Position numbers and translations under genes: made by a program. A DNA stretch of 64,000 nt, taken from the NCBI GenBank assembly GCA_029448655.1, contig JACCLO010000010.1, forward strand, positions 806,001 through 870,000, in the 5' to 3' direction. Origin of the DNA: Wolfiporia cocos. Taxonomy: Eukaryota; Basidiomycota; Agaricomycetes; Polyporales; Phaeolaceae. Under the pieces are notes generated by a model that did not search any database, was not told where the DNA came from, and saw nothing but the letters and a program-made list of their open reading frames with translations. Every line of letters starts with the position of its first letter. Position 1 is the first letter of the stretch. This document shows positions 53,151-64,000 of this stretch, in pieces.

Positions 53151-55726
53151 GATTTGCGAACTTCTATCGAAAATTTATCGATCACTACTCTACGCACGCC
53201 CGACCCTTGGTAGACCTCACAAAAACGGTCACAGGGACAGGGTTCCAATGGACGGAGAAAGAACAGAAAGCATTCGAATTCATGAAGAAAGCATTCACGA
53301 CGGCGCCCGCACTGGGAACACCAGACAAGGAGAAACCGTTCATCCTCGAAACAGACGCATCTCAGTTCGCCACAGGAGCAGTACTGAAACAGACAGATGA
53401 AACAGGGCGCGAACGGCCGGTGGGATATCTCTCACAATCCCTGACACCAACAGAACGGAACTACGAAATCTACGATCGCGAACTACTCGGGATAGTCCGA
53501 GCATTAGAAGAATGGCGGCACCTATTGGAAGGAGCACCGCATCGGATCTTGATCCAAAGCGATCATCAGAACCTGACGTACTGGAGAAGCGCACAGCGCC
53601 TAAATCGGCGACAAGCGAGATGGCATCTATTCCTTTCGCAATTCGACCTGAAATTGCAGCACGTCCCCGGAAGGAAACTAGTCATGGCCGACACGCTTTC
53701 CAGGTTGTACCACCTGGACGAAAGCAACGAAGACAACGAGGGAATCACCATGATTCCAGACGAACTCGTCGTCCACGCAATCCAGATCCCGATCATCGAT
53801 CGAATCAAGAACGCCAACGATCGAGATGAATCTGCGGAACAGGCGATCCGCGCTCTAGGAGGCACAGGCGAATTCCCCGCGAGAACCACCGCAGATGAAT
53901 GGCAACAAACGGATGGGATACTGCTCTACAGGGGCAGGATGTACGTGCCGAAGGATGAGGGCCTTCGACGGGACGTCATCTCGAAATACCACGACACGAT
54001 CCCGGCCGGACACCCTGGGATCTGGGGTACAACAGTACAGGTTACGACCCACTTTTGGTGGCCTGACATGAGAACAATGATAGCGGAATACGTCCGGGGC
54101 TGTGCAATTTGTCAACAGATGAAACCTGATAGGAATCCGCTGAAACCCCCTTTGCAACCAATACCGACACGGGAAGACGCCCTCCCCTTCTCACAGTGCT
54201 CGGTCGATTTTGTCACCGACCTGCCAAGAGTCGGAAAATATGACTCAATGATGGTGATTGTCGACCATGGCCTATCCAAGGCCATCTCTCTCACCCCATG
54301 CGACAAAACGATCACTAGCGAAGGGGCGGCAGAGATATTTCACCGGAAAATCTACTCGCTATATGGCATCCCCCGAAAGATCATTTCAGACAGAGGACCG
54401 CAGTTTGCATCAAAGCTTTTCAAGGAATTATGCAAGCTGCAGGGAACAGAATCAGCGATGAGTACGGCGTACCATCCACAGACCGACGGACAGACAGAAA
54501 GAATGAATCAACAGATCGAAGTATACCCTCGCATCTATTGCATGAACGACCCGTTCCAATGGGTACAACGACTGCCTGACGTCGAATTTGCGCACAACAC
54601 CAGACGAACCGAAAACCGGCCAGCGCCACTCGAAATAATCTTAGGATATGTCCCGAGAGGATTCCCAGACTATGACAGAGTAGGGAACGTCCCGGCAGCT
54701 GTCGACAGGATCAAGAAGATCAAAGAGGCGCGAAAGATGGCATTCATCGCGCATGAATTAGCCCAGAAAAGAATGGCAGGGCGGTTCCTCAGAGAACTGC
54801 CGAAGCTTGAGAAAGGGGATAAGGTCTGGCTCGACGCAAAGAACCTAACTATCCCCTACGAATCTAACAAGCTGGCACCAAAAAGGGAAGGACCCTTCAC
54901 TATCACAGAAAAGATGGGACCCACGACATACCGGCTGCAATTACCAACAAGCTGGAAAGTTCATTCGGTATTCCACGCCGCCCTACTAAAACCATTCAAA
55001 GAAACAAGGGTGCACGGACCCAATTACTTACGGCCGCCACCTGATGTCATCAAGGGACAGGACGAATACGAGGTCGAAGCTATCTTGGCTGACAGATGGA
55101 AAGGAAAGAAGCATCAATACTTCGTCAAGTGGAAAGGCTATGCCACGGCCGACAATTCATGGGAAGACGAGGCGAACTTGGAGCACTCCAAGGAGCTGAT
55201 AAAAGACTACCACAGGACGAGAGTCAGGACAACCCCGACACTCGAAAACAGGACAGTAATAGTATGTCGACGACTCGCCACCAGCTCCCCCGCCGTACCA
55301 CGACCCCCGGCGATGCAGATCGTCGAGAAGGCCGACCGCGAGGTACGCCACCAAGAAGGTACTCCCCCCAGCATCTGCAGATTAGACACGCCCTCCTCTG
55401 GTACAGGGCCGAGGGACCTTTTGCTGGCCGAGCCGATGGCTGGTCGGCCCTCTTCGACATCGCGCAGGACCTCACCCACGTTTACAGCTCGTACCAGAGG
55501 ACCTCGTCCAAATGGAGGGGCAGATCAGAGCGCAGAGAGAGGGACTCGAGCTACTCACCGACAGACTTATCGACCGATTGGCCGCCACTACGACGGCCCG
55601 ACTACGACACGCGCTCAACGACTTCGAGGATCGCGAGCACGTTGCTCCCAGTCGACCCGAATACACACCGCGACCCGCCCGCTTTTTCACCCCCAACGAA
55701 CGACGCCGAGTTGCAAGGCCGTTTGA
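53118..55726 (+). pseudogene. pol: element B pol, copy 2, 3' part: RNase H, integrase, chromodomain
   Basis: The frame resumes with [19 protein letters not shown], keeping the RKF that copy 1 lacks. RNase H (LETDAS), the integrase HHCC region (YHDTIPAGHPG, CAICQQ), D, D, E (SVDFVTD, ISDRGPQF, HPQTDGQTERMNQ) and the chromodomain (YEVEAILADRW, YFVKWKGYATADNSWED) are all present. One change, EVYPRIYC for EVYLRIYC, follows the catalytic Glu. The 10-bp deletion at 55497 shifts the tail, which ends at 55726. Confidence 0.9.
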
Positions 55727-56315
55727 TTTTATGGAGGGCGATAGAGTATTATTTCCGCTGCCTACCGAGACTCAGAGGGCCCGCCGAACAGGAGTTAGAG
55801 ACCCGACGCCACGTATTCCTGGTATGGGAGGCAACGGGAGATGTGAACCACCTGCACGCCCGACGAGCCCTAGGGCTACCCCAGCGCGACAGCAAAGAGC
55901 GAATAGCACGCCGCCTATTTGACAATCTCCTTCAGTGCAGAGTATTACCCACGAGGAGTTTGAGCGAGGTGCGAGGGAGCACGAACGAGACACCGCCTCC
56001 CTACCAACATGGGCCGCACGAAACCTCCACCGAGCCGCACACCACTGGAGGTACCAGCATAACGAATACCTCCGCGATATCCCTTCCCTACGGGTACCAG
56101 CGAGGCCCTCACCCGAGCAGCCGTGTCGACAATGTGGTTCCGCTAACCACTGGATCCTCGACTGCCCCGATTATATTTGCAGAACTTGTGGGCTCAATCA
56201 ACCAGGTCATCGACAGAATGAATGCCGCCAACACTTCGTATGGCGAACTCCTACGACCCCGTCCCTCAGCGGGAACGGCGACATCTACAACGAGCAGGAC
56301 GCCGAGGCACTCTGA
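55262..56315 (+). pseudogene. element B ORF3, copy 2, broken
   Basis: Starts MSTTRHQLPRR as in copy 1. A 10-bp deletion at about 55497 (after SSYQ) shifts the frame, and a TGA at 55920-55922 replaces an Arg codon after NSTPPI. Between and after these lesions the ORF3 frame is well conserved: MEGQIRAQREGLELLTDRL, then CRQCGSANHWILDC and CRTCGLNQPGHRQNEC, ending NEQDAEAL at 56315. This supports ORF3 as a real gene of the family that decayed here. Confidence 0.75.
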
Positions 56316-56369
56316 AGAGGGGAACTTGGAAAATTCGTCGAGGCCGACGAATGCTTAGGGAGGGGCTGA

Positions 56370-57077
56370 TGTTACGGTTATTTTGATTTTTCAAATATCG
56401 ACAGAACTCACCACGGGGCGAATACAATACAGGGACTTGTTGCGCAACCAACTCTCCTGGCTACTCGTGACTCTACTGGGCGCATCCCCAGTTGTACTAG
56501 TCTATAGGGCGCGTTTCATCTTTGGCAGATCCAACTCTGCCGCCGTTTCATGTTAATCGTTTGTTAGCTGATAGATGGTGTTCAACCGCCATCATTCCTA
56601 TCTATCGTCTCAGATATATCACTACATACCTATCAAACATTTGGTACTATAGTGTAGATAGTATCGGTGACATCTGGGACAGACTTGACCCCTGAAACCC
56701 AACGTAGTATATAAACTAATGTACCTACTGTTGAGGCTCTTCAGCTCGACCTTGTTGTATAAACAAGAAGTCTTATACTCGTTCTCAAACGTAGGAAACT
56801 ATGCTCAGTATTTCTTGCTCGAGCAACCGAACGACTAAGTCCTCGAAGTGCACACTGACTTCTCGGACTTAGGCGAGTCTTATATTCTATTAGACTCGCA
56901 CCTGAACAGATTATATCCTCTAACGCGTATTGGATATTATACGATCTCCTAGGAACTTCACCTAGGATCTGAAGGCATCTAACGAGCATTTGCCTTGCAT
57001 ACGGCCATACGCCCACGTGCAGAAGAACGATCTATATTCGCGACTCGAATATACGAACGGGTATTCGACCAGTAACA
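56370..57077 (+). repeat. 3' LTR of element B copy 2
   Basis: 708 bp, preceded by the purine-rich TTAGGGAGGGGCTGA. Identical by eye to the 5' LTR except near the last bases. Confidence 0.94.
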
Positions 57078-57082
57078 TATTT

Positions 57083-59042
57083 GCTATAATCTATATTTGT
57101 GATTGCCTTGATTACCGCTTGGCATGCGAGGTTCACAATATGCGGAAAACATCTAGGTGGCCTTGATTAATTTATAGAAGCATAGTTGTATTCAGACTTA
57201 CCTTATACGCCGTTGTTTTCGATCAAAGTCAATCTCTCGTGACTGCAGTTCTTTCTCAACAAATTCCATGAAAGTATCGTTGTTTGAGGCATTGTCGAGG
57301 GTTATCCAACCAAGCTGGAGTGTATGAATGTGAGCATTTAGATATAAATTATGAGTGTTGAGCTATCTTACCCGCTCAGTAATGCCAACACGATCAAGAA
57401 TGTGAGTAAATGCAGCTGCGAGATGCTCTCCGGTATGATGTCCGGGAACTCTCAAGAAGCCGATCAACTCTGAGCACAGCTCCAGCTTCTGTACTGAAGA
57501 GCCTTAAGCACGGGAAACCTCGCATATGCCAATCCAATGGGCCGTCACGGCCATAAATGGCACAAGATCAGGTGAAGTCCACATATCCATTGTCATTGAT
57601 ATCCTGCCTAATGCTGCCTATTTGTATCAGGCTGTCAGTGTCTAGTGCAGAATCAGGATCATTCACATACCTGAAGCATTCTTTCAACATCTTTGAGGTG
57701 ATCATCCCATAATGCAAGAAAACGCTGCCGCACTGAGGTACGGTGAGGGATATCTTCATCCTTGAGTTCATCACGTAGCATAAGGAAAATTGAGCGCAAC
57801 TCAGGGCACTCAATGGCATTAATAGCCTTAATTTCAAACTCTACCAATGAGTGATATACATTAAGATAAGCTATAATGGTGGACGTACCTGATCATCGGC
57901 AACGACCCACTCGCAAATGGCATCAAGTAAGGCCTGACTTGAAAATGGCCAGCGTGGGATTGTACCCTGCTGCTGATGTTCATTAGGGACCTCCGCATTT
58001 ATATTTGCCTCATATTCATGTACAGCATGCTGCGCCTGCTTCGCAGTTATCTTAATTTTCATCTGCTTGCAGGCCGCAATCCACTCATCACGATGATAAT
58101 CAATCATATGCTTCCGAAGCACTCCTGTTCCTGTGGAAATTGCATAGGAGTATGTATGATGTATACGGGCACCTGTCCCAAGAGCACAACTATGAACTAT
58201 ATTAGTGCATTCTTTGGGTGCTAAGAGAATATAAGACATACAGGCAGTAGATGCAGCTCCGAGCATCGCCCTTATCGTTGAGCTTGTAGAAAGACCAGAT
58301 GTCATCAGCTTCTTTCCCATGTCGTTGCATTCTTGTGCCTAGTATGCGAGAGCCGGCAATGCTGTGTGCGGGTCCATGTGGCATAATTGAGGCAGTAGCG
58401 GCTTGATGTAATGTGGAAGCACCGCTACTCATGTTTGATGATGTAGTGGATGTTGTGTGAGTGTTATGAACCTGTCAAATTTCGATATCATATGTGCAGG
58501 CATGTTACAATAATGAAGGCCCCGTGTACTTACTGAGACTGATGTTGGAGGCTGAGCGGCAGAAGGTGGTACTATGTCCATGGCTGGTGCCATATGCACT
58601 GTAGTCACACTGTCTTGAGTGCATGGAAATGGTTGCACTGAAATTCATGTATGATATATTAGCATTACAGCTGCGAACAATGAGTTTGAAGTGAGTCACA
58701 GCTAGGATCACATTGACGGCGCCGCCGTGCTTGACGCCGTGACGGGGTTGCTGGGTCTGAGGTACTCAGTGTCTCAGCTGCATGAATGCGACGGTCACGC
58801 TTGCGATTTTGCTGATTTGAGGTTGTGGGAGCTGGATCTGTTAGACATACCCAAGTAGTAATGTCAGAGCAAATGAAAAATATTCGAGAGAGCTCAGTAT
58901 GCCATGAATTACCTTGGAGGATGGAGGATGCATCCATAGGCATGCTTGGAAACAGGACCGAGGGTATATCTCGTCCAATAGATAACGAACGAACTGAGGG
59001 GGTGGGGGTATTCAAAACATAGGATGTAAGGTGTCTATCCAT
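57083..59042 (-). pseudogene. hAT transposase, 5' part
   Basis: Read from ATG 59042 (MDRHLTSYVLNTPTPSV) through several short exons. A BED-type zinc finger is visible across 58350-58090: DDIWSFYKLNDKGDARSCIYC, then after an intron GTGVLRKHMIDYH. The catalytic-core start follows as ISMTMDMWTSPDL (about 57590) and then PGHHTGEHLAAAFTHILD and WITLDNASNNDTFM. RCFPHIVNLACQAVIKAI is the last conserved block before element B copy 2 interrupts it at KY/DGPEY. An in-frame TAA at 57504-57506 shows decay independent of the insertion. Exon borders are inferred by splice signals and family pattern. Confidence 0.8.
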
Positions 59043-59342
59043 GTTTCAATGTCAAATCAGTTGATTGCTCGCTCGCTTTTATACTGGTTGGGGAACACTA
59101 GCTCATTTAAATTGCAATTGATTGCGATGATCTGACAATCAGCGAATGATGCGTAGAATATAATTTACAGTGATCGCATATGCTGCCGTACACTAATTGA
59201 TCTGGTCTTAGTATGTACAGCGAGGGACTTCAGTCAATTATCTTAATCTGCCAACTGCCCTTCGCTTAAGAAATCGCAGTTGCGAGCTAGGTTTGCACGC
59301 AGATTAATCTGCTAGCTGCGGCAGATTAATCTACTGTGACAA

Positions 59343-59436
59343 TAAAATGGTACATCCCAGGGTCGAACCAAAGACCTTAGCACAGATGAGAATAACAGCA
59401 TCGCATCATACGTTATCCAACTGAGCTACAGTGGAA
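59343..59436 (-). ncRNA. tRNA-like Pol III unit, left arm of MITE copy 3
   Basis: B box GGTTCGACCCT, A box TAGCTCAGTTGG on the minus strand, TTTT at 59343-59346. Confidence 0.65.
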
Positions 59437-59725
59437 CTAGTGTCTGCCCCATTTTAAGCGATATATAGAGTATTCCGTAAACTTCATTTTCGCAGTTTAA
59501 CATCTTCCATAACACAAATACAAATGAATCTGCCTCTAAAGACCTGTGATTCCAGTGTGTTCAGCTTTCCCATGGTGAGTTGCTCCAGGTCAAGCATGGT
59601 AAATCAAGCTACCACTATCATTGATTTCTGTGTATGCTTGTTGGAGCAGTTAGTTGCCTTGATGATTTGCGAAAATTGTGTGTAAAATTTGTGTTATATA
59701 TATTTTGATTGGTCCATGGTAACTG

Positions 59726-59817
59726 TTGCCACTATGGCGCAGTTGGCTAATTATGCTGCAATGCTGTTATTCTCATCTGTGCTGAGGTCTTTGGTTCGAC
59801 CCTGGGATGTACCATTT
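59726..59817 (+). ncRNA. tRNA-like Pol III unit, right arm of MITE copy 3
   Basis: A box TGGCGCAGTTGG, B box GGTTCGACCCT, end GATGTACCA and TTTT at 59814-59817. Confidence 0.65.
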
Positions 59818-60466
59818 TATTGTCACAGTAGATTAATCTGCCGCAGCTAGCAGATTAATCTGCGTGCAAACCTAGCTCGCAACTGCGATTTCTTAAGCGA
59901 AGGGCAGTTGGCAGATTAAGATAATTGACTGAAACTCTACGTACAGCAACCTTCACTGGCAGTTAGCTCTTGACATAAGCTCGCATGATTAGTAATACTC
60001 ACCACATAGCTATGTACATGCTTCCGCAGACCATAGGTGTTGTGAGATCTCCGAGACTCAGTAGTCATGAGATGAAGGTCATATCGGCGTAGCGGTTCAT
60101 CGGCTGAGCACTCACTCTCATATCATGGTTGATATTGAATTCTGAAGTATCACTCGTACAGGTGCTGATGGTAACAGCTCCTTGACAGGAGTATCAATGA
60201 GTGGATAGTATAATACAGATCACAGACAGCTGTAGCACAAGTTCACGCTATGGAATACCCAATTTGGACTTGAGCCATGGCTTAGCGTAAAGCCGAGCCA
60301 AGCCAAGCCACTGCTAGCCGAGCCATCGCTGTCAGCTTGGTGAGCTGCAAATATGGCTTGGCTCGGCTTCAGTGAGTGCGGCTTGGCTTGAGCCATGGCT
60401 CAAGCCCAAGCCACGGCAACACTAAATTGAGGTAAAACATCTTGTCCTGCTTCTCACACTCTCAGA

Positions 60467-63398
60467 ATGCCTGTCGCTTAGTGATGTGCCAGGCCCGGCT
60501 TTGGGCCGTGAGCCGAGCCGGGCCGGGCCCTACTTGGGCCGGGCCAAGCCGGGCTTTACACAACGGCTTGAGACGGCCCAGGGCCCGGCTTGTGTCTCAG
60601 GCCGAGCCGGGCCGAGCCGTTGAGCCCCGGTCTGGTGGCTCTAATGGATACAATGTCCAGCAATTACAATATAAGATTGTACATGATAGCAATATGCTCA
60701 AATCCAATGTAGTGCCTCTGTATTGTTTATTTCACACCAAAGGAAAGGCCCATAAGTCAAATCCTTAACGTTGAAGCCTCCCACGCACCGTTGGGCGCCT
60801 ATACGATACCTCATATGGCAGGTGCACTACTGAACGCTGTGCCAGTGGAAGGTTATTTTGACACTCAATCCTACTATAAATTGTAGGCCTCAATGTTCCA
60901 TTTCATCAAGGAACAGCTGAAAATGATGTACTTCAAACTTTTGAAGTTATAGTGATGACTACCCTAGCAGTGGTAGGCCCCGGCTCGGCCCCGGCCTAGG
61001 CCGGGCCAAGCCGTGAGCTGTCAGTGAGGGCCCAGCCTGAGGCTTTGGAAAGCCGTGGGCCGTCCAAAGCCAGGCCAAAGCCGGGGCTTTTGGGCCGGGC
61101 CGGGCCCTGCACATCACTACTGTCGCTGGGGTTCTGATCCGCAAACCACGCCTGAAGCCAAAGCCATATGACCGAAAACCGCAGCCACAGAAGAGAAGTG
61201 ATGCACCAAAGACATCTGCCCAGCCAAAGCAAGGCCGCTTGAACCTGACTTTGCATGATTGGCTCCGAGTCGTTGCATGGCATGATGCCAATCTGCCAGT
61301 CTCTCAGAGACAGGTTGTGCAACATTTTGCCAATTTGCGAGAGGGTGCGCTGCATTTTAACCAATCATCTCTGTCCCGGCACCTCTCTGCAGATGGTCGG
61401 AGGGATGATCAAGCACACCTTGAGTCAAACCTGACTGCATTGTCCTCGAAGAGAATATGGGTGGTGACCAGGCCTGGTGTTGAACAGGCTTTGGTCTTGT
61501 GGGTGAAGCATATGGAGGAGAAGCAAGAACACGTAATGGGAGAAATGCTGAAGCAGAAGCAAAAATCATTTGAAGATGCCATTGGTGTGCCGGAGGCTGA
61601 GAGAATGCACAGTGATGGCTGGATTTCCAAATTCACCAGCTTGTAAGTGTCAGTGTTCCAAAGGCAGGAAACAACCAGCTAATATGGGTTAGATATGGTA
61701 TTAAGGAACACCGGAGACATGGCGAGGCAGGTTCGGTTGATTTGGAAGCAGCTGAAGTGGAACGGAAGAGGGTATCAGGTGGGTTCAAGAAATACCCACC
61801 TGCAGACAATCTCAATCTTGACGAGTCTTCCTTCTTTGGATTGTGAGCATCATTATCAATTGTGAGTGTATTGCTAACTGATAACGGAGCAGTGCTCCAC
61901 CTGATCGGGGACTTTCGTCAATACAATTACCTGGCAAGAAGTCTGTGAAAACACGGATAACACTGTGCTTCATGTGCAATACAACCGGGACTGAGAAGTA
62001 GAAGTATCCGACTTTTTTTATTGGCAAGTCAAAACAACCCCGCTGCTTTGGGAAAAAGTCCCCAAAAGACCATGGCTTCTATTATTGTCACAATAAAACA
62101 GCTTGGATGACCACAGTGTTCTTCAAGGAGTGAGTTCCTTCGCCATGACTACTCCACCAGTAGCTGACACTTTGTCAAGATTCATCAGATACTATGATGG
62201 CTACTTTAAACTTCGCAACAGGAAAGTCCAGCTACGGATGGACAACTTTGTTGCTCACAAGATCTCATATGAGCCAACAAATATCAAGCTCCAGTTTTTC
62301 GAGCCAAACTTAACACCTTTTGTGCAGCCTCTCGATGCCGGCATCATTCATTGCATTAAAGCACACTACTGCCATGCATTCTGTCTCCGTGCCATTGAGA
62401 AGGATGAGGCCAGAGCAGAGAATATTTATGAGATCAATCTACTAGAGGTGATGCACTTAGCACAGGCAGCATGGGAGGCTGTGACACCAGAGACAATCAG
62501 GAATTGTTGGAAGCATGCCCTGCTGGTGCAACTTGATCGGTATGTTCATATTCTCTATCAATTAATCATACACGCTGACAGTGAACTACATTATGTGACT
62601 AGGCCCACTCCTGAGAATGCACCCGAGTTGACTGGCCCACAAAATTATGCAAGTGCATGGGCGATCATGCGGGCATTTGCTAGTAACAAGATTCCATCAA
62701 TGCCTGAGGCAGAATGTCAGCTGCAAATGCACCTTGGCGATAGCTACCGTGGTGAAGACTGGAAGCCAGCATTTGATGTAGTTTTTGCAGCAGAGGATGA
62801 CACGGCTGCTGCTATGAATGTGATCGATGAGCTAACAAAGCAGGTGGTGCCATCGTATGCTCACACACCCATAGATACAACATCCAATGTCACCACTTCA
62901 ACATCCACCCACACTCCCTCACTGACCCAACTTCACGACCTCGAGACAGGTCTGATGGCCGCCATTGATGATCTGCACAGCCGTTCACATGTTCCTGGGG
63001 CACACCCAACTCTCGAGGATCTCTTGAATCCATCAGAGGAAGACATAGTGGGAGACTCACCATACAGGTTCCCCAGAGGCAACACAGAGATCATAGCAGA
63101 GGCTCGGTGGCTGACAACTAAGCAAGACACCACTGTTGTCAGCAGCGATAGTGATGATGAGGAGGAGGAGGAAGAGGAGGAGGACACACCAGAGCAGACC
63201 ACACCTCAAGATGCCCTGATGCTGTGCAAACAGATGGAGAAGCTCTGCATTGCACATGCTGATGCAGAAGGGGTATTGCTGCTACAGATGCAGCAGCAGC
63301 TGCGTAGGTTGTGTGCGCACTTCCAAAAGCTTCAGTTAAAGTCAAAGAAGCAGAGTACTTTAGATGTGACATGGGGTGCAGCTCCGTCGTTGTCGTAG
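60467..63398 (+). pseudogene. pogo/Tigger-like transposase, interrupted
   Basis: Exons: 60467-60478 joined across the MITE to 61128-61642, 61693-61842, 61893-62129, 62180-63398; introns of 50, 50 and 50 bp have GT...AG ends. Removing the MITE and one CTGTCGCT gives MPVAG followed by VLIRKPRLKPKPYD in frame. The N-terminal half has helix-turn-helix CENP-B-type regions (HFNQSSLSRHLS, then ALVLWVKHMEEK and DGWISKF). The DDE domain follows: NLDESSFFG, then MDNFVAHK, then PLDAGIIHCIKAHY, giving all three Asp. A TAG at 61999-62001 interrupts GTEK and KYPTFFIGKSKQPRCF. An acidic run of Glu and a Leu/Gln-rich helix end the protein (about 710 codons). The MITE and the stop make it inactive. Confidence 0.85.
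60479..61119. mobile_element. GC-rich hAT-type MITE in the pogo transposase gene
   Basis: 641 bp, ends TAGTGATGTGC in both orientations, perfect duplication CTGTCGCT (60471-60478, 61120-61127). Subterminal inverted runs of GGGCCGGGCC resemble binding-site clusters. The terminus is close to that of the hAT element at 46900 (TAGTGTTGCC), so a related transposase may have moved it. Confidence 0.88.
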
Positions 63399-63582
63399 TC
63401 AAGCAGCACATTGTATGTACAGTACTGTGACTAGGGTGTGACATCTCACAGGCCTGAGGTCACATATGTAACATGATGTCACCTTTAGTCACAAATCTGT
63501 GATAATCCGGTAATGCATAACATCTCATTATGCATCATGAAAGTTGGGGACGGTCATGATGCATTATGAGATAGTGTACTGT

Positions 63583-64000
63583 AGAGTGAGCATTGTTGAG
63601 ACCGAGGGATACCGGTAAGAGGGTGCAAAAGAGACCCCTAATGCACAATTTCGTCATGATCAGTCACAGTGTGCCGAGCATGCTGCCACCATGGCATCAG
63701 TTGGCTTTGCAACATCACCAGTACATGAGCTAATGGCCGCATCAGACTTCAAAAGTGTGATTTCCATGACAGGAAAGGTGCCCACAGTTTGTCATGCCTG
63801 CACAATGTTTTTTGAGTTTCTTCGCAACAGCCTGATGCCTGCTCCAGAAAACCTAGTAGCTATATCATCTCAATGTGGGCCATCCTTGATTAAAGCATAG
63901 GATCGGACCAGATCTTACTATTTTCGTCATACCCCGGTCCTCGGAGCTTCGAAAACACAACATTCAGAATTTTGCACAAGGACATAAGCCAGGGATTGGA
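63583..64000. other. right flank, no recognised gene
   Basis: A 69-codon frame at 63691-63900 (MASVGFATSPVHELMAAS) has no recognisable domain. Confidence 0.35.

Larger units (their letters stand above)
48681..57077 (+). mobile_element. element B copy 2, recent but defective
   Basis: 8397 bp with 708-bp LTRs, TATTT duplicated at 48676-48680 and 57078-57082. The LTRs appear to differ only at the base before GTAACA (CCGTAACA versus CAGTAACA). Internally it has a stop in gag, a 22-bp deletion in pol, and a 10-bp deletion plus a stop in ORF3. It shares architecture with copy 1, and most domains are closely similar. Confidence 0.95.
59222..59939. mobile_element. tRNA-bearing hAT-type MITE, copy 3
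   Basis: 718 bp, left end GAGGGACTTCAGTCAA, right end TTGACTGAAACTCTA, target duplication TGTACAGC and CGTACAGC (7 of 8). It lies in the upstream region of the hAT transposase gene, 180 bases from its ATG. Arms and centre match copies 1 and 2. Confidence 0.9.
46900..60424 (-). mobile_element. hAT transposon inside the pogo-like element
   Basis: Ends TAGTGTTGCCG at 46900 and CGGCAACACTA at 60424, with a perfect 8-bp duplication AATTGAGG (46892-46899, 60425-60432). Subterminal repeats of GGCTTGGCT and GGCTCGGCTT occur in inverted orientation at 46915-47040 and 60285-60415, typical of hAT transposase binding zones. Net length without element B copy 2 and the MITE is about 4.4 kb. The insertion lies 35 bases upstream of the pogo transposase ATG. 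Confidence 0.9.
46660..63582 (+). mobile_element. pogo-like DNA transposon, host of the nested insertions
   Basis: Left end CAGTCGATTATCTCATAAT (46660 on) and right end, inverted, CAGTACACTATCTCATAAT (from 63582) match at 22 of 25 positions and are flanked by TA on both sides (46658-46659, 63583-63584), as pogo/Tc1 elements are. Further inverted ATGCATCA and ATGCATAA blocks lie inside both ends. Without the nested hAT (46900-60424), the MITE (60479-61119) and one duplication each, the element is about 2.74 kb and encodes one transposase. Confidence 0.85.

Noticed and set aside
55096..56358. A single 420-codon protein in element B copy 2
   Set aside because: This frame switches from the ORF3 frame to the pol-tail frame at the 10-bp deletion, so it is a chimera produced by the lesion.
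46900..60424. The hAT element as the source of transposase for the tRNA-MITEs
   Set aside because: Termini differ (TAGTGTTGCC versus TAGAGTTTCAGT or GAGGGACTTCAGT) and its transposase has stops; it fits the GC-rich MITE at 60479 better.

Overview
The window is fungal nuclear DNA, most likely from an agaricomycete (Basidiomycota). The host genes have many 45-60 bp introns with GT...AG ends. One gene is a TKL-type kinase with a C-terminal domain I associate with mushroom-forming fungi, and the mobile elements are Ty3/gypsy chromoviruses, hAT and pogo families. Nothing looks bacterial or organellar. Species cannot be fixed from sequence reading alone.

Left part (1-18.5 kb) is nested Ty3/gypsy elements. 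A minus-strand relative of element A runs off the left edge (gag 1-1241, LTR to about 2385). Element A itself (plus strand, about 3507-18470) carries gag, a dUTPase followed by an aspartic protease, RT, RNase H and integrase. A second element, B copy 1 (6435-14892, minus strand, 709-bp LTRs, 5-bp target duplication CTCTC), is inserted in its pol gene. B is a chromovirus with gag, then protease followed by dUTPase, RT, RNase H, integrase and chromodomain. A further reading frame (ORF3, two zinc knuckles) overlaps the 3' end of pol.

Middle part: 18.5-22.8 kb has no convincing gene apart from a tandem-repeat element. A 13-exon TKL kinase gene follows (22858-27186, plus), then a minus-strand gene with a crinkler-like start and a kinase-like end (28102-29970). 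From 30.5 to 44 kb lies a repeat-rich stretch: hAT-type MITEs whose inverted arms each hold a tRNA-like Pol III unit, four solo LTRs with perfect 5-bp target duplications, a fold-back element, an interrupted unknown gene and a cytochrome P450 relic. A single-exon 513-codon gene lies at 44554-46095 (minus).

Right part (46.66-63.58 kb) is one large nest. A pogo-like element (TA duplications; transposase exons 60467-63398) holds a hAT element (46900-60424, AATTGAGG duplication) in its 5' untranslated region. The hAT element holds element B copy 2 (48681-57077, TATTT duplication) in its transposase gene and a tRNA-MITE (59222-59939) near its right end. Another hAT-type MITE (60479-61119) sits within codons 2-4 of the pogo transposase gene. 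Removing each insert plus one target duplication restores continuous reading frames, which fixes the order of insertion.

Most notable: the constrained ORF3 of element B; the palindromic tRNA-bearing hAT MITEs; opposite protease/dUTPase order in elements A and B; and a Tf1-style self-primer (11 nt) in element B.
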